Assembly (NCBI GenBank): GCA_024642645.1
Contig: JAHEAS010000179.1
Coordinates: forward strand, 1-7,018
Length of the DNA: 7,018 nucleotides
Direction: 5' to 3'
From: Saprospirales bacterium
GTDB lineage: Bacteria > Bacteroidota > Bacteroidia > Chitinophagales > Saprospiraceae
Positions within the stretch are counted from its first letter, which is position 1; each line of letters begins with the position of its first letter. Below, piece by piece: positions 1-6,520 of this stretch. A program made the position numbers and the translations under genes. A model generated the notes under the pieces. The model saw only the letters and a list, made by a program, of their open reading frames with translations. It was not told where the DNA came from and did no database searches.

Positions 1-2654
1 GGTTGAATCCCAACGATATCGCCTCCGTGCAGGTACTGAAGGATGCCTCCTCTGCCTCCATCTATGGAGCGAGGGCGAGCAACGGTGTTGTCATCATTAC
101 TACAAAACAGCCTGATACCAAAGGCAAGGGGAAGGTGGAATTGGACGTGCGCACAAGTATCGAAAGCTGGAACCAGTTCGATGACCTGACCAACAGCAAA
201 CAGCGGGCTACCGTGGAATGGCAGGGTGCCGTGAACGACGGTTCAGACCCGAACGCAACAGGCGTTTACACTTACGAATGGCACCTCGACCCTAGTTTGG
301 GAGCTGGCATCCAAGGCACGGGCGTTCCGGTTTTGGACAAAATCATTTACCCAGAATGGCTGGACGAGGCCGACCAGCTTCGCCCTGCTGGCCACCCAAA
401 CAGCATCTATGGCGGCAACATCGAGGAAGGCACAGACTACTGGAAAGAAATTTCGCAGACTGGCAAAATCCAAAACTACGACCTGTCTTTTTCACAGGGT
501 AACGAGCGTGGTGGTGTTCATTTTGGCGCCAACTATTTTGACCAAACCGGCGTCGTGATTGGAACTGGCTACACACGTATGGGTATCCGGCTCAACTCGA
601 ATTACAAATTCTGGAACGACCGTGTGACCGTTGGTCAAAACTTGGCCGTGAACCGTGGCACCCGCCTTTGGATGGACAATGGATTCGGTGGTGTGCCAGC
701 GGCAGGCCCATACCGCTACAAGTCCATTTTGCCAGTGCGCACCGAGGATGGCAGGTTCTCTGGCCCTCCTGGTGGTGGCTTCTCCGACCGGGATAACCCT
801 GTCGCACTTACGCATGACAACCGGGATGACCGAATTAAAAACGTAAAGATTTTCGGCAACGTGTACGCAGATGTCAAGCTGCTGGAAGGCCTGAACTTCC
901 GCACCAACTTCGGTGTGGATTACGATGGTATCAATTCAAAGGACATCTTTCGTACCTACTCAAGGGGCTTTTTGGCCAACAACGTGGCTGAGTTGACGCT
1001 CCGCCAGTCGCACCTGACCAACTGGGTGTTCAATAACACCTTGTCTTATACCAAGGCAATTGGTCAAAGCGAATTCACCATACTAGGTGGTACGGAAGCT
1101 GTGAAAAATCAGATCAACATATTCTCCGCTACTGGAAAGGACTTTGCTTTGGAAACTGCGGACTACTTGCAGTTGAGCGCAGCCTCTGGCGAGCGCACCT
1201 CTTCCGGCGCTAGCACTGGCTTTGCGCTGTTTTCCTATTTTGGAAAAGTGAACTACGGCTACGGCGGAAAATACCTTGCATCGGCAACAATTCGCCGGGA
1301 TGGTTCCAGCCGATTTGGTACTAAAAACCAATTCGCAGTGTTCCCAGCCGCCTCCATTGGTTGGAGGATAAGCGAGGAGGATTTTTTGAAGAACAACGAC
1401 CTAATCAGCAACCTGAAAATCAGGGCTGGCTGGGGTCAGACAGGTAACCAGGATATCCTAAACGATGCCCGTTACGGTCTCTATCGTGCAGTTTACGCAC
1501 CATCCAGCAACATCCTTCCTTGGGATGGTGGCTGTGCTCAAACGCCTTGCCCAGATGCGGCAACTTCTTATGATATTGGCAACAACGACTCAGGCATTCT
1601 GCCTTCTGGCTTCCTTGCTACGCAAACAGGTAACGATGAGCTGAAATGGGAAACCACCACAGAAACCAACGTCGGCCTCGACTTCGGTCTTTGGGAAAGC
1701 GCCATTGAAGGTACGTTCGAAGTGTTCAAGCGCTCAACTGCCGACATCCTCATCCAGCCAATCCAAATCGCCGCAGTAGGCGATGGTGCCCGCCAATGGG
1801 TGAACGGTGCTGATATGGAAACCAAAGGTTGGGAGCTTTCGCTGCAATACAACAGCCCGCTCAACCGCAACAGCGATTGGAGCTATGCCATCGGAGGGAA
1901 TTTATCCCACTACAATTCCATCATCACGGACTTGCCAGAAGACTTGTGGTTGAGCTATCCGGGTAATGCTGAGCAGAACATCATCGGTCAGGCTCCGAAT
2001 GCATTGTTTGGCTACCGCACTGATGGTATCTTCCAAAACCAGGCGGAAGTGGATGCCCATGTGGACCAAGTTGGTAAAAGGATTGGCGCACTGCGCTATG
2101 TGGACCTCAACAACGACGGTGTCATCAGCGCATTGGACCAGGAGTACGGTGGTGCCAACAGCGTACCTAAAGTGGAGTTCGGTCTCAATTTCCAAGTTAA
2201 CTACAAGGCATTTGATATCAGCCTCTACACTTGGGGTGCATTGGGTCGAAAGGTTACGCCCGATGTTTTCCGCATGGAACTTGGCTCACTCGACAACGGC
2301 GAAAACGGTGGTGCTGCACAGCTCGATGCTTGGTCGCCTACCAACACGGGCAGCTACATCCCTGCCATCAGCAACAGCAACCGCCCATTCGGCTTTTCGC
2401 TCGACTACAATGTGCGCAATGGCAACTTCTTTGCCTTCCGGCAAGCGACCATTGGCTACACATTGCCAAAAACACTTCCTTTGAAAGGCATTTCCAGCTT
2501 GCGCATTTACGTGACTGGAGAGAACCTCGGCTGGATTGTTGACCGCAAAGGCTCCAACCAGTATCCACAAACGGGATGGTCGGTGGAGAACCGGGTAGTG
2601 GGTGTTTACCCAAAACCTGTACGCTTCTCGATTGGTGCTAATGTTGGGTTCTAA
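1..2654 (+). CDS. SusC/RagA-family TonB-linked outer membrane transporter, 5'-truncated by window edge
   Basis: This is the outer-membrane channel of a SusCD nutrient importer, driven by TonB/ExbBD, which moves oligosaccharides or similar large ligands into the periplasm. The reading frame is already open at the left edge. The first complete codon, at position 3, is TTG read as internal Leu, not a start. Visible residues 1-35 are the end of the plug domain, with the family signature VLKDASSASIYGARASNGVV. The rest is a 22-strand-type beta-barrel. Late family motifs are present: a NDELKWETTTETNVGLDF-type segment around 545-560, a calcium-type loop DLNNDGVISALD at 701-712, and a C-terminus ending in Phe, as outer-membrane barrels do. 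883 residues are visible. Full-length members are usually about 1000-1100, so the signal peptide, the carboxypeptidase-like N-terminal domain and most of the plug are missing. Only two cysteines are visible (C511, C516). It is followed after 76 bp by its SusD partner. The family call is secure; the substrate is unknown. Confidence 0.96.
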   Translation, partial: LNPNDIASVQVLKDASSASIYGARASNGVVIITTKQPDTKGKGKVELDVRTSIESWNQFDDLTNSKQRATVEWQGAVNDGSDPNATGVYTYEWHLDPSLGAGIQGTGVPVLDKIIYPEWLDEADQLRPAGHPNSIYGGNIEEGTDYWKEISQTGKIQNYDLSFSQGNERGGVHFGANYFDQTGVVIGTGYTRMGIRLNSNYKFWNDRVTVGQNLAVNRGTRLWMDNGFGGVPAAGPYRYKSILPVRTEDGRFSGPPGGGFSDRDNPVALTHDNRDDRIKNVKIFGNVYADVKLLEGLNFRTNFGVDYDGINSKDIFRTYSRGFLANNVAELTLRQSHLTNWVFNNTLSYTKAIGQSEFTILGGTEAVKNQINIFSATGKDFALETADYLQLSAASGERTSSGASTGFALFSYFGKVNYGYGGKYLASATIRRDGSSRFGTKNQFAVFPAASIGWRISEEDFLKNNDLISNLKIRAGWGQTGNQDILNDARYGLYRAVYAPSSNILPWDGGCAQTPCPDAATSYDIGNNDSGILPSGFLATQTGNDELKWETTTETNVGLDFGLWESAIEGTFEVFKRSTADILIQPIQIAAVGDGARQWVNGADMETKGWELSLQYNSPLNRNSDWSYAIGGNLSHYNSIITDLPEDLWLSYPGNAEQNIIGQAPNALFGYRTDGIFQNQAEVDAHVDQVGKRIGALRYVDLNNDGVISALDQEYGGANSVPKVEFGLNFQVNYKAFDISLYTWGALGRKVTPDVFRMELGSLDNGENGGAAQLDAWSPTNTGSYIPAISNSNRPFGFSLDYNVRNGNFFAFRQATIGYTLPKTLPLKGISSLRIYVTGENLGWIVDRKGSNQYPQTGWSVENRVVGVYPKPVRFSIGANVGF

Positions 2655-2659
2655 CAACC

Positions 2660-2696
2660 CAATTTGAGACGATAATTCTTTTGGAATCTCAAGTTG
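2660..2696 (+). promoter_or_regulatory. Stem-loop in the susC-susD intergenic gap
   Basis: The arms CAATTTGAGA (2660-2669) and TCTCAAGTTG (2687-2696) pair over 10 bp with one G-U pair. They enclose a 17-nt loop that can itself form a short TTC/GAA pairing (2676-2678 with 2684-2686). No T-run follows directly; the nearest, five Ts at 2706-2710, is 9 nt downstream, so it is not a classical terminator. By position it may be a partial attenuator or an mRNA stabiliser/processing element that sets the SusC:SusD ratio. The pairing is seen in the sequence; the role is inferred. Confidence 0.45.
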
Positions 2697-2705
2697 TGTA
2701 ACCAC

Positions 2706-2730
2706 TTTTTAAATTTTAAAAACGAAAAAA
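2706..2730 (+). promoter_or_regulatory. A/T-rich translation leader of the SusD gene
   Basis: The 25 bases before the ATG at 2731 are almost all A or T, ending in a run of A immediately before the start codon. There is no GGAGG-like box. Bacteroidota commonly start translation from unstructured A-rich leaders without Shine-Dalgarno pairing, so this fits the chosen start. The start is also supported by the lipoprotein signal peptide that begins at once. Confidence 0.45.
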
Positions 2731-4485
2731 ATGAAAGGATTTTTCAATATTAAAACCTTGATGACGCTGGTTCTGGCCATCATCATCACTTCCAGTTGCA
2801 AGGAAGATTTTTTGGAAGTGAATCCGACCGGGGTCGTTTCAGATGCCGATTTAAGTTCGGTTGAAAATGCCGAAAAAATGGTCATTGCTGCCTATGCATC
2901 ACTGGGCAACGATGGGCTTTTGGCACATCAATACGAGGACATGTGGGTCTATGGAAGCGTGCGCTCTGACGATGCCTACAAAGGTGGTGGCAGTATCGGC
3001 GACCAGTTCGACAGTCACTTGGTCGAGGTGTTCTCGCTGAACACGCCTGCCAACGGCAATGCTAACTTGATGTGGACGTACCTCTATGCAGGTATTTCAA
3101 GGGCAAATGATGCTATGCGCCGCATTCAAGCGCTCGATGAGGCCGAATACCAAGCAAAAGCTGGCGTCAGCAGGGCGGAACGTTTGGCAGAAATGCGCTT
3201 CATCCGTGGACATTTTGAGTTCATCCTGAAAGTGCTTTTCAAGTACCCTGTGTATATCGACGAGAACATTGAAAAGCCAGACATCATCAACGTTGGCAAC
3301 CGGGAAAAGACCGACCAGGAAGGTTGGGCCTACATTGCTGAGGAGTTCAGGAATGGTGTAAAAGAGCTGCCCGATTCACAAGCCGATGAAGGACGGCCAA
3401 CACGCAATGCTGCACGTGCCTACTTGGCAAAAGTGTTGCTTTACAAAGCTTATGTGCAAAACGACCAGCACCAAGTGACCAGCATTACTTCCTCCGAACT
3501 AGAAGAGGTGGTTAGCCTGATTTCTGAAATTGAAGGCACTGCCGAGTATGGGCTTTACGATGATTATGCGAAGAATTTCCTTTGGGAATATGAAAGTGGC
3601 TCGGAGTCTGTTTGGGCCGTCATGCGCTCTATTGACGATGGTTCACCAGAAGGTAGAGGCAATTTTTCGACTGGCCTAACTTCTTCGCTCGGCCCAGGTT
3701 ATGGTTGCTGCTCGTTCAACCATGGTTCGCAGAATTTGGCGAATGCTTACAAGACTGACGCCAACGGCCTGCCATTGTTTGACACTTACGACCAAGGACC
3801 ACAAATAGCGACAGTGACGGATGTGCAGGCAAACAACATTGACCCACGTATTGCCCACACTTTGGGCATTATTGGCATGCCGTTCAAGTACGACCCGAAC
3901 CGCATTTTTGATGAGACCTATTCTCGTGTTCCAGGGGTTTATGGGTATAAATTGGGCATGAAAGACCAAGAATTGCCCACGTCGCCTGCCTTTCGCCAGT
4001 ACCAGGCTTTCTTTAGCATTGCGAGGAACACCGACCAAATCCGGTACGGCGACTTGTTGCTCATGAAGGCAGAAGCACTCATCGAGCTGAACCGAGTGAG
4101 CGAGGCTTTGCCCATCATCAACAGCATCCGTACGCGGGCAGCCAGCGCAGCCAGCGTTAGCCGCCTCGTATTTGCTGATGGAAGCCCTACGGGCAAATGG
4201 AACGTAGGTACATACACTTCATTGGGTAGCCAAGACGAAGCTCGCACCAAGCTCCGTTGGGAACGCCGCATGGAGCTGGCGTTCGAGTCAAAGCGCTTTT
4301 TCGACTTGGTTCGCTGGGGCGCCGCAGAGCAGACGCTGAACGCTTATTTTGCTTCGGAGAAGACAAGGCGTGATTACTTGATTGATGCACATTTCACGGC
4401 TGGCAGGGATGAATACCTCGCCATTCCACAGCAGCAAATCACGATTAGCCGGGGGCTGTACACACAGAATCCTGGGTACAATTAA
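2731..4485 (+). CDS. SusD/RagB-family surface lipoprotein (nutrient-binding lid of SusCD importer)
   Basis: This is the surface lipoprotein that caps the SusC channel and captures the ligand. Residues 1-22 form a lipoprotein signal peptide (basic MKGFFNIK, hydrophobic core, then ITSSC), with lipidated Cys23. The residues after it, CKEDF, resemble the Lys/acidic lipoprotein export signal described in Bacteroidota for surface exposure. Family features include the helical RFIRGHFEFILKVLFKYP segment at about 156-173 (N-terminal SusD-like domain). The C-terminal RagB/SusD block is WERRMELAFESKRFFDLVRWG from about 510, then YLAIPQQQI and a final QNPGYN. At 584 residues it is within the normal range (about 450-600) and appears complete. 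It lies 76 bp behind susC and is closed by a strong terminator 18 bp after the stop, so the two genes probably form one unit. A vicinal Cys329-Cys330 pair lies in a Gly-rich stretch. The ligand cannot be deduced. Confidence 0.97.
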   Translation: MKGFFNIKTLMTLVLAIIITSSCKEDFLEVNPTGVVSDADLSSVENAEKMVIAAYASLGNDGLLAHQYEDMWVYGSVRSDDAYKGGGSIGDQFDSHLVEVFSLNTPANGNANLMWTYLYAGISRANDAMRRIQALDEAEYQAKAGVSRAERLAEMRFIRGHFEFILKVLFKYPVYIDENIEKPDIINVGNREKTDQEGWAYIAEEFRNGVKELPDSQADEGRPTRNAARAYLAKVLLYKAYVQNDQHQVTSITSSELEEVVSLISEIEGTAEYGLYDDYAKNFLWEYESGSESVWAVMRSIDDGSPEGRGNFSTGLTSSLGPGYGCCSFNHGSQNLANAYKTDANGLPLFDTYDQGPQIATVTDVQANNIDPRIAHTLGIIGMPFKYDPNRIFDETYSRVPGVYGYKLGMKDQELPTSPAFRQYQAFFSIARNTDQIRYGDLLLMKAEALIELNRVSEALPIINSIRTRAASAASVSRLVFADGSPTGKWNVGTYTSLGSQDEARTKLRWERRMELAFESKRFFDLVRWGAAEQTLNAYFASEKTRRDYLIDAHFTAGRDEYLAIPQQQITISRGLYTQNPGYN

Positions 4486-4503
4486 AGATGAATGATTAGT
4501 CAT

Positions 4504-4543
4504 AAATTGGGGCGCCCTGAGGAGGCGTCCCAATTTCTTTTTT
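4504..4543 (+). terminator. Strong intrinsic (Rho-independent) terminator after the SusD gene
   Basis: The arms AAATTGGGGCGCC (4504-4516) and GGCGTCCCAATTT (4524-4536) pair over 13 bp with a single G-U pair and no bulge. The loop is 7 nt (CTGAGGA). The stem is followed by C and then six Ts (4538-4543). It starts 18 bp after the SusD stop codon and marks the likely end of the susC-susD transcript. The A-run at the base of the 5' arm is too short (three A) to suggest strong termination in the opposite direction. Confidence 0.9.
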
Positions 4544-4568
4544 CGCCATCCACCGTAAATCTGCGTCC

Positions 4569-6404
4569 ATGAAAAATCTTATACTTTTGGCTTTCTTGGT
4601 TTTTGTAGTCCAAAATGCCAATGCACAAGCTTTTACCAAAATAGAAATAGCGGCCAACCTTGCCCAAATTGAAAACACAAATGGTGTGGCAGTGGCCGAT
4701 TATGACCAGGACGGCGATTTGGATGTATTTTTCACAGGCATTAAAAATTTTCAACCCAACGACCAGAAGACCTGGAACCATTTGATGAAGAATAATGGAG
4801 ATGGAAGCTTTAGCGACGCCACCATCGAGGCGGGCTTTGGCGTCCAGTACATCAACGAGGGACTGAAAGCAGAGCGTGGCGAAAAAATGGGTGCTTCTTG
4901 GGGTGATTACGACAATGATGGATTCCCTGATATATTTTTAGCGAACAGCCGCTTCGACCAGCTTTACCACAATAACGGAAACGGGACTTTCACTGACGTG
5001 ACTGCCCAAGCGGGCGTAGAAGGCTGCAATGTCTGCTACTCTTCCTCTGGCCTTTGGTGGGACCACGACCGTGATGGCGACCTTGACTTATATGTTTCTG
5101 TTTTAAACAATGAAAATATCATGTACCGCAATAATGGCGACGGTACATTTACCAATATAACAGAATCGGCTGGGCTAAAAGGAGCAGATAATGCGATAAC
5201 TTGGTCAAGTGTGGCCATAGACGCAGGAAAGGATAATATCCTCGATTTATATTGTTTGAACGATACGCAGGAAAATGAATTTTTTGAAAACCGCTCTGGT
5301 CTAAAATATAACGAATCAGCCTTGGCATACCGCATTGCGGATGAGGGTGCAAGTATGGGTTTTGCAGTCGGTGACTGTAACAATGACGGGCTTTTTGACA
5401 TTTACGTCACCAATATTTACAACCACCATCCAAATCCACTATACATGGATTTGGGCAACAGGAGATATGCCAATAAAGCAAAAGAATATGGGGTAGAGGA
5501 TACCGGTTGGGGTTGGGGAACGCAGTTCTTCGATTTTGACCATGATGGCGATGAAGACCTAGCTGCCGTTAATGGGCCAATTGATGAATTATATGGTGAT
5601 GTACAACCGGATATTGATAATTTTCTTTTTAAAAATATGCTTTTAGAAGAAGAGATGCGCTTCGAGAATATATCGACAGCATCTGGGTTTGCAGGGAAAG
5701 CTAAAAGTAAGGGTTTGGAGGTCTTTGATTACGATATGGATGGCGATTTGGACATGGTAGTGGCCAATATGGAAGAAGGCGCCTATTTTTTTGAAAACAA
5801 TACGGTAAAAAATGATGACCCTACTGCCAAAAACTGGCTGGAAATCAAGCTGGAAGGTACAGTCTCCAACCGAGATGCATTCGGAACAACGGTAAAAATT
5901 AGGATGGGCGATAAATGGCTGTACCGTTACCACCACGGGGCGGCTGTTTTTGGACAAAGTATCAAACCAGTCCATTTTGGCGTCGGTGCTGCTGCGATGA
6001 TTGACGAGATACGCTTCACTTGGCTGACTGGCAAAACCGAAGCGCTTTACGATATACCCGTCAACCAGATTATGAATTTCAAAGAAGGCAGTGGGGTAGA
6101 AGTGCAAGAAGAAACCGGCTCAAACCCAAATGGTGGGGCTATCGTTGAGCAACATTTTGCAAAGCCAAACCCTTTCCATGAAGTAACGACCCTACATTTT
6201 GAGTTAGCAAATATTGGCACGATGCGCCTGAAAATTATTTCGGCCATGGGCCAAGTCGTTTATCAAACAACAGGAGAACTACAGGAGCCAGGTATTTTGG
6301 AAATACCATGGGATTCGGCAGAATTGTCTGCTGGAATTTATTTTTACGAAGGCAAAATGGGAGATAAGCGCTTTGTGGGTAAACTGGTCAAGTCAAGCAA
6401 ATAA
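4569..6404 (+). CDS. Secreted FG-GAP/VCBS beta-propeller with ASPIC-UnbV domain and T9SS sorting domain (CRTAC1-type)
   Basis: This is an extracellular, probably calcium-binding repeat protein of the CRTAC1 type; no enzymatic motif is seen. Residues 1-19 form a Sec signal peptide, with cleavage expected after NANA before Gln20. Seven Asp-rich loops follow at residues 44, 113, 165, 218, 269, 322 and 387, spaced about 51-69 residues, which suits a seven-bladed propeller. Six read D-x-D/N-x-D-G-x-x-D (for example DYDQDGDLD, DHDRDGDLD). The fourth (DAGKDNILD) has lost the pattern. Residues about 422-505 match the ASPIC/UnbV domain (NWLEIKLEG, SNRDAFGTTVKI, PVHFGVGAA, NQIMNF). Residues about 531-611 match a type A T9SS sorting domain (AKPNPFHE, YQTTGEL, AGIYFYEG, KLVKSSK). 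The start is set by the signal peptide; no Shine-Dalgarno box precedes it. The gene is complete and looks lower in GC than the upstream pair. It lies just after a strong terminator, so its transcription is unclear. A role as a surface ligand binder or SusCD accessory is inferred. Confidence 0.93.
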   Translation: MKNLILLAFLVFVVQNANAQAFTKIEIAANLAQIENTNGVAVADYDQDGDLDVFFTGIKNFQPNDQKTWNHLMKNNGDGSFSDATIEAGFGVQYINEGLKAERGEKMGASWGDYDNDGFPDIFLANSRFDQLYHNNGNGTFTDVTAQAGVEGCNVCYSSSGLWWDHDRDGDLDLYVSVLNNENIMYRNNGDGTFTNITESAGLKGADNAITWSSVAIDAGKDNILDLYCLNDTQENEFFENRSGLKYNESALAYRIADEGASMGFAVGDCNNDGLFDIYVTNIYNHHPNPLYMDLGNRRYANKAKEYGVEDTGWGWGTQFFDFDHDGDEDLAAVNGPIDELYGDVQPDIDNFLFKNMLLEEEMRFENISTASGFAGKAKSKGLEVFDYDMDGDLDMVVANMEEGAYFFENNTVKNDDPTAKNWLEIKLEGTVSNRDAFGTTVKIRMGDKWLYRYHHGAAVFGQSIKPVHFGVGAAAMIDEIRFTWLTGKTEALYDIPVNQIMNFKEGSGVEVQEETGSNPNGGAIVEQHFAKPNPFHEVTTLHFELANIGTMRLKIISAMGQVVYQTTGELQEPGILEIPWDSAELSAGIYFYEGKMGDKRFVGKLVKSSK

Positions 6405-6520
6405 ACACAACTGGCATTTTTAAAAAAATAGCCCTTCGAATTGTCCAGCCCCTGGGTTCCGTCAGCGTCAGCTCAACAGCGGCGTCAAACTTATACCTGC
6501 TGTACTTGAATTACGAATCC

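Noticed and set aside
1966..2484. A 172-residue open frame on the plus strand inside the SusC gene
   Set aside because: It overlaps a secure SusC reading frame; the translation is low-complexity (Ser/Thr/Ala-rich) with no signal or domain.
4556..4563. TAAATCTG as a Bacteroidota -7 promoter box (TAnnTTTG) for the propeller gene
   Set aside because: It has one mismatch, lies only 5 bp before the ATG, and there is no TTTG-like -33 box at suitable spacing.
5643..6107. A 154-residue open frame on the minus strand inside the propeller gene
   Set aside because: It is antisense to the ASPIC/UnbV coding region and shows no recognisable domain.
6413..6433. Imperfect hairpin GGCATTTT/AAAATAGCC as a bidirectional terminator between the convergent genes
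   Set aside because: Mostly A-T pairs with a bulged A and a 4-nt loop, and no T-run beyond the stem on the plus strand; too weak to call.
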